Below, piece by piece: positions 34,814-46,748 of a DNA stretch of 64,000 bases (positions within the stretch are counted from its first letter, which is position 1; each line of letters starts with the position of its first letter). This DNA is from Lineus longissimus (taxonomy: Eukaryota > Nemertea > Pilidiophora > Heteronemertea > Lineidae). The notes below the pieces were generated by a model. That model had not been told where the DNA came from. It was given only the letters and a program-made list of their open reading frames with translations, and ran no database searches. The stretch is taken from assembly GCF_910592395.1 (NCBI RefSeq), contig NC_088317.1, positions 8,558,001 through 8,622,000 of the forward strand. The letters are read 5' to 3'. The translations under genes and the position numbers were made by a program.

Positions 34814-35074
34814 TTATCGGAGCACTTGGTTGGTCCAAAATGTACGCTGAGATATCAAATACACCACCTTTCCATATAAATTGACCATTTCAGTTGTTAT
34901 TTTCATTACCTCTCGTCCCGTCAAGATGAACTCGCCTTCAACATTGGGGCCTCTCAAATTCAGTATCTTAGCCATTGCACGGCTAAAAAAGGTGACACAA
35001 CTCCCGGTGTCCAACAACACACGGCATTTGGAAATCACAGACTTTGACTCGAGTTTGACAAGTCCAATATGCAT
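34814..35074 (-). pseudogene. Retroelement aspartic protease fragment
   Basis: CRVLLDTGSCVTFFSRAMA contains the DTGS active-site motif of retropepsins, and ILTGREVM-like sequence follows. It lies just upstream of the reverse transcriptase in the expected BEL/Pao order (DUF1758 type). The frame ends early at 34814. Confidence 0.75.
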
Positions 35075-35280
35075 GATAAAATTTGTTGAACCAGTAGACT
35101 TAACCAGTCCCGAAGGGTATTCAGCTTTATCTTCCTATGGTACATTTCATGCAAGATTGGAAGAACTCGCTACATTATTGGAAATATCACACAGCATGTC
35201 ATCAATAAACATAATAGAAAATATGGGTGAAAGAACACTCCCCTGGCGGATACCTACCTTTGATGACAAACAAGTTCCAA

Positions 35281-37200
35281 TCCCTTTCAGATGAGCATTC
35301 TTAGTCCAGGCTACTTAATTACATTATGGATGTATGAGCTTGCCAACTGTTTAATATAGATAATTAACGTCGTGCAGCAATTAGCGCAAACAGTCAATAT
35401 TGCTGGTATTCTTTAATGTCTGAGCTTATGACGTTCATGGAATCTATAGAACACCATATACCATAATCCATCCGAGAATAGAATTGGGCTGGACACATTT
35501 TCCAAGGGGACATTATTTACCTCTGCAGTGGATTCTGTTTGTTTGCATTATACTCTAATCAAAATAATTCATTGTCTCCCAGCTTTAGTTTATAATGCAT
35601 CTCGTGGTTTTTGTAGGGACAGAGATAACATGACATGCCAGGGAGTAGCACATTGCTGTGTTACACAGAGCGACATAGCATTGTGTTCAGTCATGGTTAT
35701 AAGTATAGAGTATTTTGAAGTCACAATCAGAATGCAGGGAAAAGTGCACTTAAATAATTTGTTCATGGCCCTCACCGAAATAATGCAGCACTGGACAAGT
35801 GTGCGTTTCAAGACGGTATAATAATATATATGCTAATTGTTTACATCATTCATTATGGAAGCGTTCTCTTACTTTATTGACAAACCAATTCCTTTCCCCG
35901 GCAGACTTGCATTCTTAGATGAAACTTCTTAATTTGTAATTGTTTTGACAAGAACACGGGCATAAAATCACTTTAATAAGTTATGTATGAAGCTCACCAA
36001 ATGTGGCTCCGCGAGTGCGTTTGAAAACAGTATGATACTGTATTTAATCACTTATTGACAATATTTCATTAGCCTGGCTCATTGCCCCATACAAGCCAGT
36101 TTCAATCTCTCTCAGACTATCACTCTCAGAGGAGAACTCCTAACTACACCATGGATGTATCACACCAAGGGTTCAATAATATATAAGCCTTATATGCCAA
36201 TAAGTCGGACATCAGTCATTGTTGCAGGCTTGTGCATATTGAGCCAGGGCTATGCCATGTGTAAGCCGGGGCATAGGGGGCATAGGCCTTTATTATATTG
36301 TTTATGGTACATCGGTTTTGATGAGCCAGTAGCCTTATTATTGCAAAGACAAGCAATCTTTAGTGCCCACTGCTGAACACGCAGTTTCCTTGCATCCTAA
36401 GATGGAATGTCCTGGATTCTCTTATGCGCTTTAATTTCTGACATGTCTGAGCTATATTGCCAATCATGGCCTCAATTAGATTATTATCAAAACGATTCAT
36501 GTATCCCAGCATTTAAGTTTATCATGCATACCTCGGTCGGTGTTGGGGCAGAGATAACATGGCAAGCCTGAGAGAAGCTCAGTTCAACACAGAACAAAAT
36601 AACATTGTGTTCAGTTATAAGTAAAGTATTTTGATGACTGAGTCACAACCAGACTACATGGATAAGTTCACATTGATCAGTTCTGCATGGCGTTCACCAA
36701 ATACGGGACTGAATACGTGTGCGTTTGAAGACAGGCATACTATCACTTAAAGTAAGTCATGTATGAAGTTCACAAAATGCGACTCCGTGAGTGCGTTTGA
36801 AGACTGTTGTACACAGTATATGTTAACTGTTGACAGCATTTCATTATGCAGGTGTTCTGTCCCTCTCAAGTTCCTTCCTCCGTCATACTAACATTCTCAG
36901 ATGAGACCTCCTAAATCTTAATTGTTTCGATCAGAATACAGGAATAATATCACTTTAGTACGTTCTGTTCGAAGTTCACCACGAGTTCGGCTCCATGAGT
37001 GCGTTTGAAGACGGTATGAAACTGTATATGTTACTTTCTGAAATAATTTCATTCGGCAGGCGTACTGTCACCTTAATGATAAACCAGTTCCTGTCCCTCT
37101 TATACTTGTATTCTTAGACGAGACTTTTTAATTAAACCATGGATTTATCAACTCGCTTATGTATTTACACCAGCATTTCAATCCATTGAGCACAACCAGT
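35281..37200. repeat. Degenerate tandem repeats, large unit about 930 bp
   Basis: Blocks recur in the same order: a phrase like GAGATAACATG(A/G)CA at 35625 and 36549, then ATTGTGTTCAGT at 35680 and 36606, then GTGCGTTT(G/C)AAGAC at 35799, 36016 (variant), 36712, 36797 and 37000, each followed by (A/G)TAT...ACTGTAT and TTTCATT, and a (T/C)AGA(T/C)GA(G/A)AC(T/C) phrase at 35917, 36900 and 37116. A smaller period of roughly 200-210 bp is visible at 36763-36969. No coding potential. This lies inside the large inferred intron. Confidence 0.65.
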
Positions 37201-39975
37201 CGATGCTCCAAGGCTTTGTATTGCCCAGGCCTTCTCGGCATGTGTAGGTTCAAAAGGTGTTGATCGCAATATGAACAGAAGTGATTTAAGATATTCAAGG
37301 CCTTTTTCTAACTTTATGGAGGCCTCGTCATGCTTCTTGGTTCATTACCGCGCATTTGATATGGCTCTTCGCAGCCGCAGGGAGGGAGACGTTGATTTGC
37401 CCACTTCGGATAATGGTAGACTCCGTTACAAGGGATATTTTATAACACACTTGTTAGTATATCAGCATTGAAAAAATTCAAAAATAATGTATTAAAAGAT
37501 AATTTAATGAATAATTTTGATTTGCAATCGGTTATAATTATCCCAAGCCTGTTCTGTTTTCTTATTTCTATGAATACTTTTCATTTGGCAACCATAATGG
37601 TTTCGGTATGGACATTCCCCTTTCAGAGCAATGTGCGGGGATGCTTGCATCCCTCAATATTGTATTAATAACCTGCCGGTAATGCAACCTATTTAATGTA
37701 TCGTATTGGGAGATACCGGTTTATACTGTAATTAATTTCCTAATTTCATGCTTGGATCACTTATTTTAGCGCTCTACTAATGCCAATATTTATTGATTGA
37801 TTGATTTAGCTTGTTTGTTTTGAAACATTTCAATGTTAAGGTAGGGAAATGTTTAAGAGGTGGGACATTTATCATTAGACCAGGTATACCCTGATTAGGC
37901 CTACCGTTAGCAAACCCGGTGTCATAGAAACGATAATAATATCCCAATATTGAAGTAATGAGTTTTTGACATGTCCTTATGTCATGACCAACATGACCGA
38001 GGAGTTCCTTTAGCCTTATATGGAATGTACATATATTATTATTAAAAACGGTATTTTACATCTTAACCTGAACCGAAAAATTTGCTCATTTCAATGCGAT
38101 CAATGTATTCATTGAGTGGTCTAATTGTATGGAACTCTTATTGACACCTGTCTTTTTGTTTAGAATGTCATATGGAGCTGATCCTTATTGGCATGTGCGG
38201 TATCTTGGACCAGACATGATAACTCTGTGAGGTGTGAAACTGACATTACAAGGGGCAAATTGACCCAAATAGACTCATGACATATTGTTTTGGTACGATA
38301 ATTACTAGTAGGCCTACTGTTTTTTTCTTTTTACTCTACTTAGCGTGGACAAAAACTGTGAGTCAGAAGGACCCGGGAGAAGGACCATAGTACTTATGTC
38401 ATTATTTTCCTCTTGATAAGTTTTGTACAAGTGCGGCATTGTTAGGCTGAGGTTAAGCACAAAACACAGTTACGTTTGGAACAAATAATATAATCTTTCA
38501 AATTTCTCCAGATCGAGTCGTTAGTCCTATTTGCCGTTAGAGATCCTCGACCTTTGATTTGTCTTTTAATATTTCCGATAAAATAAAAAGGACACTAACA
38601 GACAGTTTTAAACCGTCCGAAATCAGGCCAACTCATTGAAGTCAAGAGCATGTGCATGGATATTGAGGTTGATCAAACCACACATTGCTCATGCATCATG
38701 CGCCTCTTGGCTTTATCTCAGACAAGAAATACTCATGGATTAATGAGTACACTATTGGCCTGTCACCTATGTGGCCCAGGTTCGATTCCCATGATGGAAC
38801 TTTTTTTAAATGTTCTTTCTAACTGTTTTGCGATTATATTTCTTTTTATTGATCTTTAAAAAGACTTTCACTTGAAAATAATACCATTCATCTTTTTTGT
38901 CCAGAAGTGATATTTATAAGATTTTCCTCCCATGCATTAGACGTTAGATTAGTGGAATTTTGGCATGCCGACTGCAATACCCGGGCTGCAGTGAAAAACC
39001 TTTTTCTTGTGCAGCCTTCTGTTAATCAATGTTATTGGTATGAATTTACTCAAAACTCTTGAATACAAGTATAGTTCCGTACACCTAGTATATAAATATA
39101 CATACACACGTAGATAATAGAGCCTTTATAATTAAATAATGTCATAATATAATGTACACTTCATATTTATTATGATATTTATCTTACCAATTTATTACCA
39201 ATATTTGTCTTAATGAAAAAAATATCAAGATAGAAACTACCAATTTCTTGTTAAGAAAATTATTTTCAATTACATTGTATATTCTTGCTAACTTCTCACC
39301 AATTAATTTCTTACCAATAATAATATTTGTAAGATCTTGTTAGATTTTAATCAATAATTTATTTCTCAGTAATTTTTTTCTTATAATTTCTTACTTAGAA
39401 AAAAAATTACTCAGATTTTTCTTAGTTTTCTTGATTTAATCAGTAATTAAATTAGTAAGATTCAGGTCATGGGAAGCTCCAAAGCTCTAAAATCAACCTA
39501 ATTAATTGAATGGCTTAGCTATGATGCTTGGTGGTGATGCTGTCAATGCATTAGCATTTACTGGTACTAGTTTCCTTTTTAAATCATTAGTCAAGATTAG
39601 TTCCGCAGCTGACATGAAATAATAAAACACAAGAAAAGTTACAGAAGGCCTCAACAGAATAGGAGGAACACAGAAAAAGCGGAATAGACTGCGGTAACAT
39701 TGAATTGAAGAGAGATAACGAGTCAGCTGTAGATTTTAGAAATGCTGACACTGTACTTTCAATGTACAATTACTTAAACCCACATTACTAAGTAACAATT
39801 CCTAAACGACCTCATTTGAGTGGCTTCTACTAACCAAGTGATGAAATGTAGAAATACGAGTACCTTTGGATTATCCTAGGACTCTGTGGTGTAGGGTTCG
39901 GGATTTACTACTTTATGAGTAGAAAGAATAATAAGACTAAACATGAATAAAGCAAAGGCTGTTGCAACCTGATGC
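37201..39975. other. No gene; AT-rich low complexity at 39100-39450
   Basis: No domain-bearing frames occur. From 39100 to 39450 the sequence is dominated by short TTCTTA/TTAGAA-like phrases. A single tRNA-type B-box lookalike (GGTTCGATTCC) lies at about 38769 without a convincing A box. Confidence 0.4.
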
Positions 39976-39979
39976 TTAA

Positions 39980-40293
39980 AGCGAACTGGAACCGCCAAGC
40001 CAGTTCGTATGACCTCGTTTTCATTCCCCGCGTATCGGGCGATCAGAGCGAGGCATGAATGAAACATGGCGCCTAGCTGTCAATCATTCAGTGACGTCAC
40101 TACTATGGAATTTACTACGAAAATTCATGAATGAAAGCTCGCATGACTCACGTGATTCTCACATGATTCTCAATAATAACAAATGAACTGCGCATGCTCG
40201 GGCACTGGGGGCGGAGCTACAAATCTGAACTCGACTTTCTCGGGCGGTGAAAGTCGAAAAGTTGAATAAATCGCTCGGCGGTTCCAGTTCGCT
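39980..40293. mobile_element. 314-bp element with TTAA flanks
   Basis: Inverted ends AGCGAACTGGAACCGCC and its reverse complement are flanked by TTAA at 39976-39979 and 40294-40297. TTAA targets are used by piggyBac and Kolobok families. TTAA is palindromic, so it might be part of the inverted repeat. No coding frame. Confidence 0.75.
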
Positions 40294-40297
40294 TTAA

Positions 40298-42577
40298 GTG
40301 TCATTGCATGAGTGGACCATGCAAAAACCAAAAGGAGGTGATAACCCACTGGATCACAGATCTGACTTATATTTGCCCCAAAGTTTAGTCTTAGGGTAGG
40401 GTGTGGGCAGGTAAAGCCTTTCGGCAAAAAAACACACTGGTCCGGTTTTAGGGGTCAAATTCTGTTTTGTTCATTTCCCCTTTAAAAAAGTGAGATTTTT
40501 TAACCAAAAAGCTACCACATTTCTCAATTTTTTGCACCTGCCCCAGCTAATTTACCACATATTGTTTTCAGGGGTTTTGAAGTATAGGTCATTTGCCTGA
40601 TTCTGAAAAAAAAATGGGCTTCATATCATTTTGGGATTAAGGGTATCATGGCCCTTAAAGTTGCCCTGTCCCTTAGGGCCCAAAAAATTAGTTGAACATA
40701 TTTTGGGTTTTCTCAACTGCCACAGGGTTTTTATCATAAGTGACATGAAGTGTTAATCTTTCAATTAGAACAATCAAAACTTTGTGCGGTACTTTCCTTT
40801 CTTTTACTGAGGGTCATGAACACCCCTGGTTTTTAGTGGTTTTTCAGTTACACAGAAAATGGGCATAAACCCCTGTGATACGAGCAAGTGCCCTCATTCC
40901 CTCAGTTAAAGTCATCAAAAGACATATGTTTGCCCCCAGATACCCCCTACCCACCCTCAACAACCCTTCTACTTAGGGTAGGCCCTATACTCGTTTTTTA
41001 TAGTTCAACCAGACCTGTACGGCAGCTCCGGAACTGGTCTTTACAAGTTTACTTGTAAATGCAAGAGAAAGAAAAAAAGTGCATGCATGAATGAAGAGTT
41101 TTGACAGTTCTGTTAGAAATGACTGAAAAACAGGGCCCAAAGCCCATTAACTGCGGGTTTTCATGCATCTTCCCTGCATTGAGATGTGGCTTGATACGGA
41201 AGTATCCAGGCGAGGCTAGTTTTGTTGTTCTGAAGAAGTGTAAGAAGGATATACACAGACATCTTCTCGGACTGAAAGTTCCCCTTCTCAGACGGCAGGC
41301 GGTATTTGCACCACGCCACCACGGGCACCACGCGACCACCACGCCACCACGCGAACAGGCGGAGCGATCATAATGACGATATCAAAATAGCGGTCGATTC
41401 ATTGGATCATGGTTTCTTGGAACAATTATAGATGGCGTTGGCTGCTATCCTAGCTTCTCTGATGCCCGTTCTTGGGATTATTGGAATAAAGGCGTACGCC
41501 AACTACGGAAATACGTACTGAATTGCTGTTGAGTAACTAGACCTACTCCAACTGACGACTGACCTGCAAAATCCACAGGACATCGAAACTATTCACACAT
41601 GAGACAATACACCTATAGGCAAGATGAGCCCGTCAGGTATTTGAAATCACTGAACCATTGTCGAACAATAGGGCGGGACCTTTAAAACAGGTCACAATAT
41701 TTACTTTCACATCAGTGTACCAAATAGGCCTTCAATGCATAAGTGTACATGCCGTACAGGACCTTTACCGGGGACAAGTCTCTGTACAACACGAATTCGC
41801 AACAAGCCCTTCGGCGATAATGGCTCACTGTGAGAAATTATTGCTATAATGTTGTCAATGTGTACAGGGACTGGACCAATTGGTTCACTTACTGAATCAA
41901 AGATGGCGGACCACCAGACTAAAATGCGAGTACTAATTGAAGAGCTTAGAAGTATAATCAGGCAAAGGCACATTTTAAACCCTATATTTGGAGAAAAATG
42001 CAAAAATATGAAAAAAATCTTCACATTCCCTGGAAACACGCAAGTGATGATTTCTAGATATCGCTGAATCATTAAGAGGCACAGATTATAAGATTATAAG
42101 ATTACAAGATGGGCATAGACTGCAACGAAATTGAAAATAGCAAAGGAAAATAAATCATCCCAGTGTTGTAGGCAACACTAAGTTGGTTCTAGTTTAATTA
42201 TATTTCTTCTAGAATGTCAATAATGAAACTAATAAATATATCAATGCCATTAGCACTAATGGAACCTTATGCTTTATAGGCGCCATGTCACAATCAAACA
42301 ACAATCCCCTCAGCGTCTCCTCACACATTACTTGAATAAATCGTTTTGATATAAATGGATGGAAACAAGAGAGTTCATTCTGCTACATGTGACAAGTACA
42401 TTTCTTACATCAATATGGCAACTCATAAGGATACTAAGGGTCATCAAACTAAATTATCCCAACATTATAAACAAGGGTACGTTAAACCTAACCCAGGTCT
42501 TAAGTCAATGGATAAGACACGTGCATTTGAGACTGAAGGATTAGTTGGTATTAAAAAAATTGAAGATATCTAAGTAA
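40298..42577. other. No recognisable gene
   Basis: Open frames such as that at 41707-42072 on the - strand show no domain signatures. A local GC-rich stretch of CCACCACG-like triplets occurs at 41309-41355. No element ends were found. Confidence 0.4.
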
Positions 42578-43027
42578 GCCTAGTTAAAGAATTTGGTACG
42601 CCTGTTGTCATCATTCGTTTATACATTGACAAACAAGCAAAACAGATTGATGAGTACAGTGACAAGTTGGAAGATGTCTTATTCGAACTCAGTGGTAACC
42701 ATCACAAAATTAATATCTCGACTTTTGCAGAATTCACTAGGTCTGGTGAAAGCGTTGTACACTCCATTCGACCTGTCCAATAGAAAGCATAATTTCAAGG
42801 AATCTGGCAATCTATGCCATAACAAATCAGTTGAATTACATTAAGGCTCAGATTGAGAAGATAAACTTTCAAGGAAGTGGTTTGTCTTTAAATGAGATAA
42901 AAGTCTTGTGACCTTACAATCTGTTCATACAAAAAGTGTAAAGGTGGTCGTTACATCAAACTACCATTCAAAACAAAAGCTGTAATCAACGTTCAATCAA
43001 ATGATAATAAATTATTTCTATGGAGTC

Positions 43028-43074
<47 letters not shown>
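43028..43074. repeat. (ATT)n microsatellite
   Basis: About 15 perfect ATT triplets, located within the decayed polymerase gene shortly after the DNKLFLW motif. Confidence 0.95.
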
Positions 43075-43075
<1 letters not shown>

Positions 43076-43950
43076 GTATCTTTATTCATGTAATAATCGA
43101 TTACATTGTGGTGTGCGTATAACAAAAGAACGGAAGGTGACAAAAAGATTAACACATATCGTACATGAAATATTGGCTGCTAGTTATTACAAAGGTACAT
43201 CAGTCACACCCGACAAAGTCGCACCCGACAAAATTCACGCCTCATACCTGATCATGATTAACTTGAACCACTCTACCTGTTAAAGAACTATGAAGACGAT
43301 GATGTCATCGATCTGCTTTACTTCGAGGACCATTCCATGCACATAAGATACATCAATTTGTTCTACAAGACAAGCAGGAATACCGTATTTCTTTGCAGGA
43401 GATGCATGAATTACTTGTATCGTAAATCTACACTAGAAAATCATAAACTAAAATGAGGTGAACACGATTACTGCAAGAATAGTCTGCCTGCACCAATGGT
43501 ATCAACTTAAATTTGAAAAGCATTCATTTAAGAACAGAGTTCCCTTTGTGATCTATGCTGATTTTGAATCCATAAGTATTCCTGTTGTTAATGAAACTGT
43601 TAACCCCTTGACGTCGTCAGGAGAGCTTGAAAGCTCGACTGTAACCAAAAATCTATTCCAACAGATTGCGTCTGCAGTTGGAGCTTATGTTCACTCTGAC
43701 TACTCGTTTATCTACAATAGTGAATACAAATGTCACATGGGTTCCGATGCTGTAGACGTTTTCTGTGACTGGTTAATCAGAATGGAAGAATTACTATCTA
43801 AACTATTGAACTGTAACACACATGTAATAATGAGAGAAGAGTACTGAACGAGATATCACGAAGAAACACACTGTTACTACTGTAACCAATTGCTAGGTTA
43901 CGACAGGGTCAAGGATCATGATCTCTACAATGGTAGATATAGAGGATCTG

Positions 43951-45120
43951 GATTGATAAAAAAACAACACTACAACGTTGTAAAGACGACGTTTCGGATA
44001 TTTTGAATCCTTTTTCAAAGTCTAATGTACAGACAGGAAATATATGTTTATATATAAGTACAACAGAAGACGTGACGGATATAAGTACAACAGAAGACGT
44101 GGCGGATATTTTGAATCCTTTTTCAAAGTCTAATGTACAGACAGGAAATATATGTTTATATATAAGTACAACAGAAGACGTGAGGATGATGACGGACGTC
44201 ATTAAAAACAGGACGCCCTGTCCACGCGTCTATTTGTTGATATCTAAAATAAACAAAGTCATTGATTGGCTGGAGGGCAGGGGTCAAAGGTGAAGGCACT
44301 GTTGAGTTTACGCTTCGGGAGTTTCCGGAGTATCTCCAAGTCCGAAGTCACGTGATGTGATTGACAATATGGCGGATCAAGTACAAAGTAAATGATGCGA
44401 AAGTGCATATAAAAATGATAATGAAATCATGAATACGGGAGAGATAGTGCATTAAACGCCATCGGGACGACTACGGGAAGTAAGTATTATGCACAATGTT
44501 CAATTACAGAGACCAGTTGGTTCATTATGTTTAGACCAAGAGGTCTGGCGGACCGAAGTGTATAGATCCAGTAAGACTCGCGTTCTAGCAGACGATTTTC
44601 GTTGCATTGCGCTATGGGGAGTTTTTCTAGTCTGTAGACTTTCATGTGATCGACATGATTGTGTCCTTTGGAGTTAAAGTTATTAGCAACCGAAGTTTGT
44701 TTATTCCTGGAGATATCTGATCGGTGTTCATTGAGTCTAGCTTTCAATTTCCTGGATGTTTGGCCTACATATTGTATACCACATTTGGTGCATTCAATGA
44801 GGTAAATGACCCCTTCCGAGTTGCAACTTATCCTTTGCTTAATATTATGTTTCTGTTTGGTGATGTTGCTTGTCACGTGATCAGATATCTTCATGAATTT
44901 ACAGTTCTTGCATCTATTGTAATTGCACTTAACTGTACCCCTTTGCGGTTGGGGTGCGAATGTTAGTGTCATTTGATTGGATTGACGATTTCTAGTATCA
45001 TGTCCATTGTCCTTATGCGCAACTTTAGCTCTTGTGAGGATATCCTTGAGGTATTTGCACCTCCTATAGCTAATGAGTGGTTTAGCGGAACCAAGTGATT
45101 GTCTCATTTTCTCTGAGCTT
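43951..45120 (-). mobile_element. Penelope-like element fragment with 13-bp target duplication
   Basis: TATAGAGGATCTG is present at 43938-43950 and again at 45121-45133, immediately outside the fragment. The polymerase frame stops at the left copy and resumes in the right one. The fragment codes on - for a GIY-YIG nuclease. Near the low-coordinate end a phrase CGGATATTTTGAATCC ... TATAAGTACAACAGAAGACG occurs twice, 108 bp apart, with a partial copy between. The element is 5' truncated, as is usual for this class. Confidence 0.9.
44487..45107 (-). CDS. Penelope-like linker and GIY-YIG endonuclease
   Basis: The 206-residue frame opens with the linker typical of Penelope elements (PLISYRRCKYLKDILTRAK), a Cys-containing stretch (CNYNRCKNCKFM), then the nuclease motif VIYLIECTKCGIQYVGQTSR: an IY and a YVG pair separated by the Cys-x-x-Cys insert that marks Penelope endonucleases. 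A conserved R and H (LKARLNEHRSDI) and a late Glu (NRLLERESYWI) follow. The reverse transcriptase is missing because of 5' truncation. The frame has no stop inside, so it is a fairly young copy. Confidence 0.85.
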   Translation of the reverse strand: MRQSLGSAKPLISYRRCKYLKDILTRAKVAHKDNGHDTRNRQSNQMTLTFAPQPQRGTVKCNYNRCKNCKFMKISDHVTSNITKQKHNIKQRISCNSEGVIYLIECTKCGIQYVGQTSRKLKARLNEHRSDISRNKQTSVANNFNSKGHNHVDHMKVYRLEKLPIAQCNENRLLERESYWIYTLRSARPLGLNIMNQLVSVIEHCA

Positions 45121-46748
45121 TATAGAGGATCTGCTCACAACTCTTGCAACTTGAATGAAAAGGAGCCATGTTTGTTCCAGTGTTCTTTCATGATCTTCAG
45201 TAGATACGATTCTCACCTATTCATTATATAATTAATGACTAAACTTCCTGAACATAAGAAACTTAAAATACTTGCAAAAACAGCAGAATAATACATTTCA
45301 TTTCAATTCGGGTGTTCTAGGTTTTTGGACGATTACATATTCCTTCAGTCCAGTTTAGACAATATAACCAATGGTAGACAATGACAATAATAAGACAGAT
45401 GTTCCCTGACAGTGAGGACTTCAGAATATTGAGAAAGAAATTATCAGTTCCTTATTCCTTATGCACATCACATGAAAGTTGTCCAGTTACTTACTTAGAA
45501 AAGACTATGTTCTTTGACGAATTAAAAAATGAAATGGCACATGATTCAGCTTACGAACAGGCCAACAAGATAAGGGATCATTTTAAGATCAAGAACCATG
45601 GAGAGTTCATTGACTTGTTCCTCAAAACGGATGTGTTACTTCTAGCTGATTTATTTGAGAAATTCAGGTATGTCAATTTCAACTATTAGATCGATCCTTG
45701 TCACTGTTACTCAGCACCTGGCTTAACCTGACAAGCGAGTTTGAAAAACGTTGAGATAAACCTAGAACTTCTAACAGACAGCAACATCTTACTTACTTTT
45801 GAAAAGGCGATACGAGGAGGTATTTCAGGAGGGATGGGAACAAATGTTATGGTCGATGAGCACCACAAGTTACTTTACATCGATGCAAATGCAATTACCT
45901 TTATTGTTGGGCAATGATCGAACCTCAACCCTACAGCAGTTTTGAGCTGATGGAACCGAACAATATCCAGAGAGCAGGACTTCATCCCATGAGCAACGCT
46001 CCAAAGCTCGAACCAAATGAAGATCCAGAAGCTCTCGGGACAATGACCGCCCGGATACAAGAAATTCCTAAGCACAACAACGTAGGTTACTTCCTAGAGG
46101 TTGTCTTGGCGTACCCCGAAAACACAAAGTTAAAATCAATGAACTTTCCATTATGTCCTGAATATCTCCTAATCAATGATGACGAATTAATTTCTTACCA
46201 GAGAGAGTTACTTGGTAATGACAGAGCGGGGAAACGTTCTAATGTAGAAAATGTAATACTGACACAAAAGGATAAAACTTACTTCATAATGAATTACAGG
46301 ACGCTACAATTTTACCTCAATCACGGAATGGTACTAAAGAAGGTTCATTCTGTGATAAGTTTTAAACAATCAAATTTGTTGGCGTCCTACATTGATTTTA
46401 ACACTAAAAGGAGGATGGATACTGCTACTGATTTTGAAAAAGGTCGTTTTTAACTGATGAATACATCGTTTTATGGTAAAACGTGTAAGAAAATAAGGAA
46501 CATGATGGAAGTTGTATTGGTTGCAGACGGAAAAAGAGGCAGGAGCTTCATGGCCGATTCTGGGTTTTCCTAAATTTGCATATTCAACGAACAGAACGCA
46601 GCTATTAGCATGATGAAAATATCTATGAGATTCGACAAATCGATTTACATCAGTGTTTCAGTCTCGGAACGGTCTAAGCTTTTGATGTATGAGTTATACT
46701 ATATGATGTTATTAACCTTACTTTGGTGAGAATAACATGGAACTACTA

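Larger units (their letters stand above)
31457..35080 (-). mobile_element. BEL/Pao LTR retrotransposon remnant (pol region)
   Basis: From 35074 down to 31457 the - strand shows, in order, an aspartic protease, reverse transcriptase, a Pao-type A17 region, RNase H, integrase and the C-terminal DUF5641 region. That order is specific to BEL/Pao. Several internal segments are missing and frames are broken. I found no LTRs, and the gag is not adjacent. Confidence 0.85.

Noticed and set aside
38769-38779. GGTTCGATTCC, a tRNA B-box-like motif
   Set aside because: No matching A box at the right distance and no cloverleaf could be drawn; a chance match or an old SINE piece.
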